Shown here: positions 45,002 to 54,096 of the stretch, in pieces
Layout of the letters: each line of letters opens with the position of its first letter
How positions within the stretch are numbered: position 1 is the first letter of the stretch
Source: Fibrella rubiginis
GTDB taxonomy: Bacteria > Bacteroidota > Bacteroidia > Cytophagales > Spirosomataceae
DNA: 64,000 nucleotides
Direction: 5' to 3'
Assembly: GCF_017353185.1 (NCBI RefSeq)
Contig: NZ_JAFMYV010000017.1
Coordinates: 1-64,000, forward strand
The notes under the pieces: model-generated
Seen by the model: the letters and a program-made list of their open reading frames with translations, nothing else
Told to the model about the DNA's origin: nothing
Database searches by the model: none
Made by a program: the position numbers and the translations under genes

Positions 45002-46481
45002 GCACATTCCCCCCGTCGTCCATAGTACCCTGAGCCACCGCCTGTTTGATCTGCTGACTAAGTGGGGTGTATTCTATCTCGCAAGGGTAGCCAAACAGGC
45101 AGTTGTCTTTAATCTGCTTCACCACCGGTGCGGGTACCATGCTTTCCCAGCCGTCTTCGCCCGCCTGAATCATTTCCAGCACGCGGTCAGTTGAAATGTG
45201 CAGGTTTTGCTCGTTATAGTCGGTGATGTCTTCCAGCTTGTCATTGCGAATCAGATACTGAAACAGGGGTTCCAGCGTGGGTGGCAGTTCGAGCTGATCG
45301 CAGGTATGAATATGCCCATTGCGAAGCGTGGGGTAAATAAACAGCTTCACCTTGCGGCTAAACAGAGCCGCAAAGGATTCCAGAATACCACCCGCCAGGT
45401 AGTGATAATGGGCCTCGTCGAAGATGTATTCCAGGTTGGGAATACCCATGATGAGGCCAATTTTCAGGCGGGTTAGCCGCGAGAGGTACGCCACCAGCCG
45501 GTAATACTCGTGGTAATTGGAAATCATTACCGTCTGTCCCAGCCCGCACAGAATATCGACCCGGTCCAGAAAGTCTTTCTCATCGATACCCTGTTCATTG
45601 GCTTTCAGGTTGTGCAAGGTCAGTTCCGAGAGCAACAGCACACGGTTCGGGTCAACGTCGGGCTCTTCGCGAAACTGCTTTAGCCCGTTATCAATCATGT
45701 CGAGCTGCACATTAGTGACAGGGCGCAGACGTCCCCGCATAACCACGATGTTTTTCTTATAAAGGGCCTCCTGAGGCTGTAGAACGCGCCCGTCGGGACC
45801 GAAAAGGGCCGCATCGGTAAAACCGTTTTTAACTAGGTACAGACTCATCAGCCGGTTGTCGACGCCCTCAAACGCAGGGCCCTCACAACGCAGGGTGTCA
45901 ATCTGAATTCGCTCCGGCGAAAGGTCGTCCATGAGCGACAGTACCAGCGTTTCGGGTGATTTGGCATAATAGAAACAGCCGTAGATCAGGTTCACGCCAA
46001 TGACGCCCAGTGTTTGTTGCTGCAGGACGTTCTCGTTGTCCAGCAACCGTACGTGAATGACCACGTCGTTGGGCGGGCTGAGAGGTTCACTCTGAAACCG
46101 ACATCCCAGCCAGCCGTGGCCCTCATTGGTTTTCTGGTAATTGAGCGCAACAACCGTATTGGCAAAGGCAAAGAAGGTAGTATCGGCCCCACGCTTCTCA
46201 GATAGGCGTTTTTCGAGCAGGCTGTACTCCTTGTTCAGCATTTTCATCAGCCGGGACTCGACCACGTAGCGGCCACTTTCTTCGGTGCCGTAGATGGCGT
46301 CGCTAAAGGTCATGTCATAGGCCGACATGGTTTTGGCTACCGTGCCCGACGACCCGCCAGCTTTGAAAAAAACGGCGGCGGTTTCCTGCCCTGCCCCGAT
46401 TTCGGCAAACGACCCGTAAATCCGACGGTCGAGGTTGAGCCGCAGGGCTTTCTGTTTAGTGCCTATATTTTTCTCGTACAT
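44949..46481 (-). CDS. Conserved 510-aa protein of unknown function
   Basis: 510 aa from the ATG at 46481 (the frame is open 29 codons further up). Conserved-looking N-terminus: RIYGSFAEIGAGQETAAVFF, TMSAYDMTFSDAIYG. It has no signal peptide, no beta-barrel features and no membrane helix. I recall the same N-terminal motif in cyanobacterial proteins labelled TonB-dependent receptor, a label the sequence does not support. The mixed alpha/beta composition suggests a cytosolic enzyme; no function is assigned. Confidence 0.8.
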   Translation of the reverse strand: MYEKNIGTKQKALRLNLDRRIYGSFAEIGAGQETAAVFFKAGGSSGTVAKTMSAYDMTFSDAIYGTEESGRYVVESRLMKMLNKEYSLLEKRLSEKRGADTTFFAFANTVVALNYQKTNEGHGWLGCRFQSEPLSPPNDVVIHVRLLDNENVLQQQTLGVIGVNLIYGCFYYAKSPETLVLSLMDDLSPERIQIDTLRCEGPAFEGVDNRLMSLYLVKNGFTDAALFGPDGRVLQPQEALYKKNIVVMRGRLRPVTNVQLDMIDNGLKQFREEPDVDPNRVLLLSELTLHNLKANEQGIDEKDFLDRVDILCGLGQTVMISNYHEYYRLVAYLSRLTRLKIGLIMGIPNLEYIFDEAHYHYLAGGILESFAALFSRKVKLFIYPTLRNGHIHTCDQLELPPTLEPLFQYLIRNDKLEDITDYNEQNLHISTDRVLEMIQAGEDGWESMVPAPVVKQIKDNCLFGYPCEIEYTPLSQQIKQAVAQGTMDDGGNVLNGLPIPASAQTAAPAQ

Positions 46482-46752
46482 GTGTTGATGGAAGTTCCCT
46501 ACCAAAGTTACAACGTATGGGTAAAGAATGCAGTTACACTGGCCCGAAACGCGGTTGCCAGTTAGCAAACCCTAACCTTCAAACCATAAAAATCAGGCCA
46601 TTCTCTCCGTTCTCTAAACGTAAAACCTCATGCTTCTTGTTTCTTGACTCTCTGCTCTTACCGTTCACTTGCTGCCTTGTACTCTATAAACAAAACCGCC
46701 GCCTATTTGTACATTAGGCAGTGACTTCGCTTTCCGAAAAACGATCCCTTTC
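46482..46752. other. Divergent intergenic region
   Basis: A 271-bp gap between two divergent genes. It must hold both promoters, but I see no perfect TAnnTTTG box. A CT-rich segment near 46628-46662 (CTTCTTGTTTCTTGACTC) resembles the right arm of the imperfect repeat at 34873-34897. Confidence 0.4.
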
Positions 46753-48534
46753 ATGCAACCCGAACTGATTTTGACGCGCCCGGCGCGGCATTTTTTACCC
46801 GAAACATATACCCTTACAACCTGGGATGAAGTGCGGCCCTTTTACGACGACCTCCTTAACCGACCCATCAATAGTGCCGATGACCTTCGGCGGTGGTTCG
46901 CAAACCGCAGCGAACTGGAATCGTATTTATCGGAAAATTTTGCCTGGCGCTACATCCGCATGACCTGCGACACGGCTGATGCAAAGCTGACGGAGCAACT
47001 CAATTTTTTCATTGAACACATCCAGCCTCAGATGAGTGAACTGGGTGATGAACTAGACAAAAAAGCGCTTCAGAGTCCGTTTTTGGCCGAATTGACGGCT
47101 CCCGAATACGCTGTCATGGTTCGTGGTATGCGGCAGGCAAATGCCATTTTCCGGCCCGAAAACATCCCGCTTCAGACCGAATTGCAGACCGAAGAGCGGC
47201 AATACGCCGCTACGGTAGGTGCCATGACGGTGATGATAGACACCGACGGCATGCGTGAAGAAGTGACCCTGCAAAAGGCCTCGGACCGGCTCCAGTCGAC
47301 CAACCGGGCTGTGCGGGAAGAGGCCTGGTTTCTGATCCAAAATCGCCGTTTTGCTGACCATGAAACCCTCGACGCGCTCTTTACCCGGCTGGTGACACTA
47401 CGGCATCAGGTAGCCCTAAACGCCGGCTTCGCCAATTACCGTGACTACGCCTTTGCTGCTCTCGGCCGGTTCGATTACACCCCCGCCGACTGTTTCACCT
47501 TCCATGCTGCCGTGGCCGAAACCGTGGTGCCGCTGATGAACCGACAAATGGCCGACCGACAACGAAAATTGGTCCAGAACGACCCGTCTATTGCGACGTT
47601 GCGCCCCTGGGATCACAAAGTTGACCCCGACGGGCAACCGCCATTGGTACCGTTTAAAACGGGCAAGGAACTGATCGAAAAGACAATACATTGCTTCGAC
47701 CGGCTCGATACCAGCGGTGAACTGGGTGGCTACCTGCGCGTGATGCGTCGCATGGGCCACCTCGACCTGGAGTCGCGGAAGGGCAAGGCACCGGGGGGCT
47801 ATAACTATCCGCTGGAGGAGATCGGCGTGCCGTTTATTTTTATGAACGCCACCTCCAGCCTGCGCGATCTGGTTACGATTGTGCATGAAGGGGGCCATGC
47901 CGTGCATTCCTTCCTGACGCGCGAACTGCCCCTGAAAGATTTCCGTAATCCGCCCATGGAAGTGGCCGAACTGGCATCGATGGCTATGGAATTGCTTTCT
48001 ATGGACCACTGGGACGTTTTTTTTGAGGCCAACGAACACCGGACTCCCGAACAGGCCGCTGACGAACTACGCCGCGCCAAACAGCAACACCTCGAATCCA
48101 TCATTGTGATGCTCCCGTGGGTAGCCACCGTCGACAAGTTTCAGCATTGGGTATATGAGCACCCGCGCCACACCCTTGCCGAACGCCGCGCCAACTGGGT
48201 TCGCATTTTTGACGAGTTCAGCGATACCGTAACGGACTGGAGCGGGCTGGACCATTTGAAGGAATACGTTTGGCAAAAGCAGTTGCACCTGTATGAAGTG
48301 CCGTTCTACTACATTGAATACGGCATTGCCCAATTAGGCGCTATTGGCGTGTGGCGCAACTACCGCGAAAACCCCGAAATGGGCCTTCAGGGCTACAAAG
48401 ATGCGCTCAAGCTAGGCTACAAAGCGCCCATCCGCGATATCTACGCCGCCGCCCGTGTCCCATTCGATTTCTCGAAAGAATACATCGGCACGCTAATGAC
48501 ATTTGTGCAGGAGGAGATTGATAGGTTGGCATAG
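46753..48534 (+). CDS. M3 family oligoendopeptidase
   Basis: 593 aa. Zinc-peptidase motif VTIVHEGGHAVHSF (HExGH as in PepF/thimet oligopeptidases) with a C-terminal Glu ligand region PMEVAELASMAMELLS. No signal peptide, so cytosolic degradation of short peptides is expected. The helical N-terminal domain is full length for PepF. It is followed by a large repeat region and a convergent ABC transporter. Confidence 0.92.
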   Translation: MQPELILTRPARHFLPETYTLTTWDEVRPFYDDLLNRPINSADDLRRWFANRSELESYLSENFAWRYIRMTCDTADAKLTEQLNFFIEHIQPQMSELGDELDKKALQSPFLAELTAPEYAVMVRGMRQANAIFRPENIPLQTELQTEERQYAATVGAMTVMIDTDGMREEVTLQKASDRLQSTNRAVREEAWFLIQNRRFADHETLDALFTRLVTLRHQVALNAGFANYRDYAFAALGRFDYTPADCFTFHAAVAETVVPLMNRQMADRQRKLVQNDPSIATLRPWDHKVDPDGQPPLVPFKTGKELIEKTIHCFDRLDTSGELGGYLRVMRRMGHLDLESRKGKAPGGYNYPLEEIGVPFIFMNATSSLRDLVTIVHEGGHAVHSFLTRELPLKDFRNPPMEVAELASMAMELLSMDHWDVFFEANEHRTPEQAADELRRAKQQHLESIIVMLPWVATVDKFQHWVYEHPRHTLAERRANWVRIFDEFSDTVTDWSGLDHLKEYVWQKQLHLYEVPFYYIEYGIAQLGAIGVWRNYRENPEMGLQGYKDALKLGYKAPIRDIYAAARVPFDFSKEYIGTLMTFVQEEIDRLA

Positions 48535-48540
48535 GGGCGT

Positions 48541-48722
48541 GTTGGCTTCGCGTGCGGCTCACCTCACCCCCGGCCCCTCTCCTTAAACATGGAGAGGGGA
48601 GCCTTACCGAAATGTAGCTGTTTGTAAGGCTGGTCTTCCAAGATATAGCTTCCCAACTCGTCTCCCCTCTCCTTAAACAAGGAGAGGGGCTGGGGGTGAG
48701 GTGAGCCGCACGCGAAGCCAAC
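48541..48722. repeat. Nested palindrome with CCCCTCTCCTT hairpins
   Basis: Outer arms 48541-48571 and 48692-48722 are perfectly complementary over 31 bp, and pairing continues with one mismatch into CCCCTCTCC blocks. Each side carries its own hairpin (CCCCTCTCCTT...GGAGAGGGG at about 48575-48599 and 48664-48688). The element fills the gap between a convergent peptidase and permease. The CACCCC...CCCCTCTCC text is a style I recall from many unrelated bacteria. Confidence 0.85.
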
Positions 48723-48733
48723 CAACAGAAAAC

Positions 48734-49849
48734 TCACTCTTCCCAAACCGACCGCCAATAATACCGGCCAAACAACCACGCCGAAACCCCCAGCGTTGCC
48801 CCACCAATGAGCCAGACCGGCACCCGGAACATCACAAGCAGGAAGTAGACGATCAGCAATATATAGAGGTACGTCATGGTCTCTCTTATCGGGCGGTGCG
48901 CGCGCAGGAGCAGTCCATGTTGCAGGCAAAGCAGGCTGATGGCAAAAATCCAGACGCTTAACACGGCCCAAACCGGTTGGTCGACAGGCCATTCGCGCAG
49001 CATCAGCAGAAATTCGGGGAGGAGCAACAGCGCAAACTGACCAATGTATCTAAACCAGCGTTGCCGTGTCGAGATGGGCATGTTACGGTACAGCGACAGG
49101 TATTGGTGCTCAAACTGGTACTGTGCGTAGATGATGGAGGCATGGGTGAGGCCGACGATCAGTGCGGCTAGTCCCAGCAGGCGCACGTCGTAGTCAGGGG
49201 TACGGAGGAAGTTGATATGAGCATGGTCAGTAGCATACAGCCGGAATAGGGCGACCCATGCCAGGCAGGTGCCAAATTTGGTGCTTGCTGCCAGAAACGG
49301 TTGTTGCTGAAGCAGATAGCGTACAAAAAATAAGCTGTAGGGTGTAGTGAATTTCCGCCGAAGTGCACTGCCCCACCCCGCCAGCCAACCCACCGGATTT
49401 GGATGCCGCAATATATACTCGTAGGCAGGTAAAGGACTGACTAACAATAAAATAACGGCGAAAAAAATTGTGTATATAGCCCAGAATTGCCCTTCGTTGA
49501 TTGCCGTTTTCACCACGAAAAGAGCGTAGCCTATTATCGGTAAAGCCAACGCTGCCTGCATCTGCACGAGCCCCCACCATCGTTTCGGGGCCGGAAACAG
49601 CCGGAGGTGTTGCAGCAGGTCGTATGTCCGAAAAACGCCGCAGGCATACCGCACTGCAAAGGCCGTATAGACTGCCCAGATGCCAACGTAGCCCAGCAGC
49701 ATCACGCCCGAATGCACTGCGTAGGTGGCTAGGGCAATGTGCTCCTGTGCCCGCATGAAACTTCCAGCCATCACCGCCACCAACGTCAGCAATCCCGCAT
49801 TGGCCCGGTAGTAGTGTATGATGACGGTTTTGGAGAGTATGGTTCTCAT
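48734..49849 (-). CDS. ABC transporter membrane protein (permease-like)
   Basis: 371 aa with about 9-10 predicted membrane helices and no recognisable domain. Its ATG overlaps the end of the ATPase gene (ATGA, 49846-49849), so it is the membrane partner of that ATPase. The topology resembles ABC-2 exporters. Substrate unknown. Confidence 0.72.
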   Translation of the reverse strand: MRTILSKTVIIHYYRANAGLLTLVAVMAGSFMRAQEHIALATYAVHSGVMLLGYVGIWAVYTAFAVRYACGVFRTYDLLQHLRLFPAPKRWWGLVQMQAALALPIIGYALFVVKTAINEGQFWAIYTIFFAVILLLVSPLPAYEYILRHPNPVGWLAGWGSALRRKFTTPYSLFFVRYLLQQQPFLAASTKFGTCLAWVALFRLYATDHAHINFLRTPDYDVRLLGLAALIVGLTHASIIYAQYQFEHQYLSLYRNMPISTRQRWFRYIGQFALLLLPEFLLMLREWPVDQPVWAVLSVWIFAISLLCLQHGLLLRAHRPIRETMTYLYILLIVYFLLVMFRVPVWLIGGATLGVSAWLFGRYYWRSVWEE

Positions 49850-50478
49850 GCAGAAAGTGAACTCAGCCTACCCCCCCAAATCTCCCATACCGAATCAATA
49901 GGCAACTGCGCCGTTTCCATCGCCTGGTGAGACGACAACAGAAAGCTAACGCTTTGTCTATGAGTCGATTCGATGAGGCGCGCTACAGTTTGGGTGGCAG
50001 TTACATCAAGCGTAACGAGGGGCTCATCCAGCAAAATCAGGTCGGGCTTACCCAAAAACGCGACAATCAGCGATGTCTTCTTCAGCATCCCGCTCGAATA
50101 CGTACTTACGGGCGTATGCATATACGAGGCAATGTCGAAAGTGGCAATAAGCTCATCGGCCTGACGGGCGGGAGCTTGTTTGGCATCGGCTACCCAGCGT
50201 ATAATTTCATGGGCCGTTAGCAAGGGCGGAAACGTGGGTTCGGCCTCAGCGTAGTTGATTCGCAGCCGATAGGCCACCGCATCGCGCCGACTGTCGAGGC
50301 CGTTCAGCTGACTGGTTCCTTCGTGGGGTAGCAAACCCGCAATAGAGCGAAAGAGTGTGGTTTTCCCCGCGCCGTTTGGTCCTTTCAGCCAGTGAATTCC
50401 CGGCGGCAACTGCCAGTCTGGAATGGTTAGAATAGGCCGGTCGCCGTATGATTTCTGGAAACTGTGGAGGGTTAGCAA
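49846..50478 (-). CDS. ABC transporter ATP-binding protein
   Basis: 210 aa. Walker A GPNGAGKTTL, signature STYSSGMLKKTSL, Walker B LILLDEPLVTLD and switch His LLSSHQAM. Short, as expected for an ABC-2/CcmA-like exporter ATPase. The start is a TTG at 50478, the only candidate before the conserved YGDRPIL stretch. It immediately follows a 45-bp-arm inverted repeat (4 nt) and precedes its membrane partner. Confidence 0.88.
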   Translation of the reverse strand: MLTLHSFQKSYGDRPILTIPDWQLPPGIHWLKGPNGAGKTTLFRSIAGLLPHEGTSQLNGLDSRRDAVAYRLRINYAEAEPTFPPLLTAHEIIRWVADAKQAPARQADELIATFDIASYMHTPVSTYSSGMLKKTSLIVAFLGKPDLILLDEPLVTLDVTATQTVARLIESTHRQSVSFLLSSHQAMETAQLPIDSVWEIWGGRLSSLSA

Positions 50479-50481
50479 CGC

Positions 50482-50587
50482 TTTATAGACCGCTGATTCG
50501 TATGGTTTTTATGATTTAAACGGATGTTCTCATAAAAGTCTGCATCCGTTTAAATCATAAAAATCATACGAATCAGCGGTCTATAAA
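50482..50587. repeat. 45-bp-arm inverted repeat between apbE and the ABC ATPase
   Basis: Arms 50482-50526 and 50543-50587 with one mismatch and a 16-nt spacer. AT-rich. It lies 9 nt past the apbE stop and 3 nt before the next start codon, in a tandem arrangement, so it may terminate apbE while leaving the ABC gene with a promoter inside or after the palindrome. Confidence 0.9.
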
Positions 50588-50596
50588 AACCGTCCA

Positions 50597-51607
50597 TCAC
50601 TTTTCCACAATCCACACCCGCATCTGTGGAAAGCGGCGTTGTAATCGCTTTCTGTGAAACGGCTTGGCCACGCTAAACGCCTTCGTCAGCGCATCGGCGT
50701 AGGTGCCGGTGGGAGCCAGCACCGTGACCTGCACAAAATGCCGCAACCCCAGACCCGACCGTGGGTTCATAATGTGCGAGTATCGCTGCCCATTGATGTC
50801 GAGGTGCCGTTCCAGATCGCCGGAGGTGGTGATGGCGGCATTCTTAAGCCAGACAGCCGCCGTGTCTTTGTATGAAGTAACCTGGCTCTGCGCCCTACCA
50901 GAAGTCATACCGATCCGCCAGCCAGAGGCTTGATTCGGTGGTGAATCTCCCGCCAGAATGTCGCCGCCGAGGTCGAGCAGGAAGCTGCGGATACCCCGCT
51001 CGTGCAAAACCTTCTGCGCTTCGTCGATAGCGTAACCCTGCCCAATACCGCCCAAATCGAGCCGCATACCGGGTTTTTTTAGCAAAACAGCCTGAGTTGT
51101 GGAATCGAACTGTACATACTGCCACGACACTGCCCGCCGTGCCCTGCGCCGTTCGCGAGCCACTGGAAATTGCCGTTGCCGCACCGCCCGACGCCAGAGC
51201 TGCGCCAGCGGGCCAATGGTGGGGTCATAGCGGCCACCTGTTTGTCGGGCAATGGTAATGGCCTTCGCCAGTACATCAAACAGTGTCGGCGAGACGTGTA
51301 CCCAGCGGTTTTGTCCCCCTGTTTCCGACAGCCGGTTGATCTCTGAGCCATCCAGGTAATCACTCATGGTCTGATTGAGCGTGTCCATCCGGGCCGAGAC
51401 GGCGGCATAGGCGCGTTGGGCGGCTATCGAATCATCAGCGTAGAGAATTACGGTAAACTGGGTACCCATTAGCCCCCGCCGGAACGTATAGCGGCTTAGC
51501 GAATCAGCAGACAGTCGGCATGATTCGTGTGGCCTGAAAGCCGGCGAGTTGGCTTTTGCAGAAAGAAGCACAAATAGCCACAGAGCCACAGAACACCATT
51601 TTTTCAA
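50597..51607 (-). CDS. apbE: FAD:protein FMN transferase (ApbE family)
   Basis: About 336 aa. Flavin-transfer enzyme that attaches FMN to threonine of Nqr/Rnf-type subunits in the periplasm. MGTQFTVILYADD, DLGGIGQGYAIDEAQ and ITTSGDLERHLDINGQRYSHIMNP are the ApbE signatures. The frame is open to a GTG at 51724. I choose the TTG at 51607 because it gives a signal peptide (LKKWCSVALWLFVLLSAKANS). The start remains uncertain. Confidence 0.82.
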   Translation of the reverse strand: MKKWCSVALWLFVLLSAKANSPAFRPHESCRLSADSLSRYTFRRGLMGTQFTVILYADDSIAAQRAYAAVSARMDTLNQTMSDYLDGSEINRLSETGGQNRWVHVSPTLFDVLAKAITIARQTGGRYDPTIGPLAQLWRRAVRQRQFPVARERRRARRAVSWQYVQFDSTTQAVLLKKPGMRLDLGGIGQGYAIDEAQKVLHERGIRSFLLDLGGDILAGDSPPNQASGWRIGMTSGRAQSQVTSYKDTAAVWLKNAAITTSGDLERHLDINGQRYSHIMNPRSGLGLRHFVQVTVLAPTGTYADALTKAFSVAKPFHRKRLQRRFPQMRVWIVEK

Positions 51608-51753
51608 AAAACCGCCCCGCAAAGAATCAAAGCCCCCCCGATTTCGTTGTCTATCGTGCGAGTGGGCTGAACCTGATTGACACCACAGTTTAACCCGTTT
51701 TAGCGACCTATCTTGACTAACCACAACTCAATTTCTATGCGCTTTTAGCGAGG

Positions 51754-53262
51754 ATGAAGACGTATTACGACCTTATTGACCAGACGTTTGAGTTTCCAAC
51801 CCTGGAGTTCAACGTCGAGAACAACAACCTGTTGTTCAATAACGTCCCGCTAATGGACATCGTCCGGCAGTATGGCACCCCTCTCAAACTAACGTACCTG
51901 CCCAAAATTTCGGAGCACATCGTTCAGGCCAAGTCGCTGTTTAAGAACGCGATGAAGCGCTACAATTACAAAGGCAACTACACCTACTGCTACTGTACGA
52001 AGTCGTCGCACTTCCGGTTTGTGCTGGAAGAAGCCCTCAAGAATAACATCCACCTCGAAACGTCGTCGGCATTTGATATTCCCATTATCCGGGAATTGTA
52101 CCGCACAGGCAAGGTGAGCAAGAGCACGTATCTGATCTGTAATGGCTACAAACGGCCGCTCTACACCCAGTATATCAGCGAGTTGATCAACGAGGGGTTC
52201 AACGTGGTTCCGGTGCTGGATAACCTCAAAGAAATTGAGGCCTACGAAGACCAGGTAACTGCCGACACCGTAAACCTTGGCATTCGGATTGCTACGGACG
52301 AAGAGCCGAATTTTGCCTTCTATACCTCCCGTCTGGGTATTCGCTACAGCGACATAAATGAGTTGTACCGGAGCAAAATTCAGCACAGCAGCAAGTTCAA
52401 GCTGAAAATGCTGCACTTTTTCATTAACACCGGCATCAAAGACAGCGCCTACTACTGGAGTGAGCTGAGCCGGTTTATGTACAAATACTGCGAACTGCAA
52501 AAGATCTGCCCCGACCTTGACAGCATCGATATTGGTGGCGGATTGCCTATTCAGACGTCGTTCCAGTTTTCGTATGATTACCAAGCCATGATTGACCAGA
52601 TCGTGGAGTCGATTCAGTGGATCTGCAACAAGAGCAATGTGCCCGTGCCGCATATCTTCACCGAGTTCGGCTCGTATACGGTAGGGGAAAGTGGAGCCGT
52701 TATATACAAAGTGATTGACCAGAAGCTTCAGAACGACAAGGAGTTATGGTACATGATCGACGGTTCGTTCATTACGCAATTGCCCGATTCGTGGGGGCTG
52801 GGGCAGAAATACATCATGCTGTCGGTAAACAACTGGGACAATCCATACCAGAAAGTAAACCTCGGCGGCCTCACCTGCGACTCGCACGATTTTTATAATA
52901 CCGAAGTACATTCAGCCGACCTGTACCTGCCTATTTTTGATCAGGAAGCTGAAGATCAGTACGTTGGCCTGTTCCACACGGGTGCTTATCAGGAATCACT
53001 GGGTGGGTATGGTGGCATTCAGCACTGCCTTATTCCGGCCCCGCAGCACGTGATTGTGGATAAGGACGAAGAAGGTAATTTGCGGACGCGGTTGTTTGCC
53101 CCCGAGCAGCACAGCGAAACGATGCTGAAGATCTTGGGTTATAACCCCGCCGATGGTCCGCAGCCTACCGAACTGGGCGCTGCCCAAGCCGCGGGTGAGG
53201 CCGAAGGAACAGAGGAGTCAGTATTACAGCCTGAAAGCGAGTTAGTTAAAGAAGAGATATAA
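51754..53262 (+). CDS. speA: Arginine decarboxylase-like PLP enzyme (fold type III)
   Basis: 502 aa. An alanine-racemase-like PLP barrel with the lysine segment TYCYCTKSSHFRF and glycine loop SIDIGGGLPI, followed by a C-terminal beta domain (CDSHDFYNTEVHSADLYLP). It matches the Bacteroidetes arginine decarboxylase group, which makes agmatine for polyamine synthesis. The C-terminus is an unconserved acidic tail. The activity could also be on another diamino acid; specificity is by family. Confidence 0.78.
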   Translation: MKTYYDLIDQTFEFPTLEFNVENNNLLFNNVPLMDIVRQYGTPLKLTYLPKISEHIVQAKSLFKNAMKRYNYKGNYTYCYCTKSSHFRFVLEEALKNNIHLETSSAFDIPIIRELYRTGKVSKSTYLICNGYKRPLYTQYISELINEGFNVVPVLDNLKEIEAYEDQVTADTVNLGIRIATDEEPNFAFYTSRLGIRYSDINELYRSKIQHSSKFKLKMLHFFINTGIKDSAYYWSELSRFMYKYCELQKICPDLDSIDIGGGLPIQTSFQFSYDYQAMIDQIVESIQWICNKSNVPVPHIFTEFGSYTVGESGAVIYKVIDQKLQNDKELWYMIDGSFITQLPDSWGLGQKYIMLSVNNWDNPYQKVNLGGLTCDSHDFYNTEVHSADLYLPIFDQEAEDQYVGLFHTGAYQESLGGYGGIQHCLIPAPQHVIVDKDEEGNLRTRLFAPEQHSETMLKILGYNPADGPQPTELGAAQAAGEAEGTEESVLQPESELVKEEI

Positions 53263-53274
53263 GCTTACAACAAC

Positions 53275-53403
53275 ATGAAAAAACTCACGATTCTGGCTGG
53301 TGCGGCCCTGTTGCTCACCCTTGGTTCTTGTTCACGCAAGAGCATATGTCCCGCCTATGGCTCGGTTAAGCAGGCAAAACCAGCCGTGACCAGGGTAGCT
53401 TAA
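53275..53403 (+). CDS. 42-aa lipoprotein
   Basis: A short frame from the ATG at 53275 to TAA at 53401, 12 nt after arginine decarboxylase. It encodes a signal peptide with a clear lipobox (LLLTLGSC, Cys19) and a mature part of about 24 residues starting CSRKSICPAYG. Such micro-lipoproteins are common in Bacteroidetes. It is followed by a strong terminator, so it is the last gene of the transcript. Confidence 0.7.
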   Translation: MKKLTILAGAALLLTLGSCSRKSICPAYGSVKQAKPAVTRVA

Positions 53404-53435
53404 TACCCGTCATGGTTTAGGCTGGTAAGTCCCGG

Positions 53436-53498
53436 AAGGGCATTTGATGACTAGTGGATCTACCTCATGATCCAGCTATTCATCAAATGCCCTTTTTT
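53436..53498 (+). terminator. Intrinsic terminator after the small lipoprotein gene
   Basis: 15-bp arms (53436-53450 and 53480-53494), plus an inner TGGATC/GATCCA stem in the 29-nt loop, followed by a T-run (TTTTTT). Confidence 0.85.
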
Positions 53499-53541
53499 AG
53501 CGTAAACCTCAGACAGAGACGACTTGCCCACGCTGCAAATC

Positions 53542-53581
53542 AGTATGCATGCATACTATTTCTGAAAAAGGCGTATTTTTG
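53542..53581 (+). promoter_or_regulatory. MarR operator palindrome and -7 box
   Basis: AGTATGCATGCATACT (53542-53557) is a perfect 16-bp palindrome and TATTTTTG (53574-53581) matches TAnnTTTG exactly. The palindrome covers the expected -33 position, so binding would block the promoter of the MarR gene 40 nt downstream. The layout suggests autorepression. Confidence 0.65.
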
Positions 53582-53620
53582 CAATAAGCGCTGGCAGTGA
53601 TTGTCAGTGTCCTATGGCCG

Positions 53621-54091
53621 ATGAAGAAAGAGAAAACCGTCGATTTCCACATCAAATGGGGCTGGCACGCCATCTCCCGGATGTACAACGCCTACGCAGG
53701 CCGGTTTGATCTGACCATGGCGACTGGCTATGTGCTGCTCAACATCGATGCCGAACAGGGCACGCCCGCTACCAAGATTGGCCCATTGCTGGGTATGGAG
53801 CCGCGCAGCCTGGTCAGGATGCTGAAAACACTGGAAGAGCGGGGCCTGATTCGCCGCGAAACCGACGAAGCCGACAAACGGTTTGTGCGTATCTACCTCA
53901 CCGACGAAGGCCGCGCCAAGCGCGAAATGGCCCGTGAAGGCGTCATTGAGTTCAACAAGATGATCCGCGAGCGTATACCCCTCGAAAAGCTGGTCGTCTT
54001 TTTCGACGTGATCAAGGAGATTAACCTCATCGTGGAAGACGAAAACGCCAAAATCAAAGCGACCAACTCGCCTGTTGAGGATGTACTTTAA
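53621..54091 (+). CDS. MarR family transcriptional regulator
   Basis: 156 aa from the ATG at 53621. Winged helix with recognition helix GPLLGMEPRSLVRMLKTLEE and wing IRRETDEADKRFVRIYLT. In Bacteroidetes this regulator group often heads the fatty-acid beta-oxidation operon; here the FadB-type enzyme is two genes downstream, separated by two palindromes and a nucleotidyltransferase gene. The operator upstream supports autoregulation. Confidence 0.88.
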   Translation: MKKEKTVDFHIKWGWHAISRMYNAYAGRFDLTMATGYVLLNIDAEQGTPATKIGPLLGMEPRSLVRMLKTLEERGLIRRETDEADKRFVRIYLTDEGRAKREMAREGVIEFNKMIRERIPLEKLVVFFDVIKEINLIVEDENAKIKATNSPVEDVL

Positions 54092-54096
54092 AAGAA

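Noticed and set aside
44949..46481. Label as TonB-dependent receptor
   Set aside because: No signal peptide, plug domain, TonB box or beta-barrel pattern; the label seems to be a database carry-over.
51889..52653. A 254-codon antisense frame within arginine decarboxylase
   Set aside because: A shadow of the strongly coding plus-strand frame; it has no recognisable domain and lies wholly inside a conserved gene. The same holds for long shadow frames at 43500-44222, 47416-48039 and 60089-60841.
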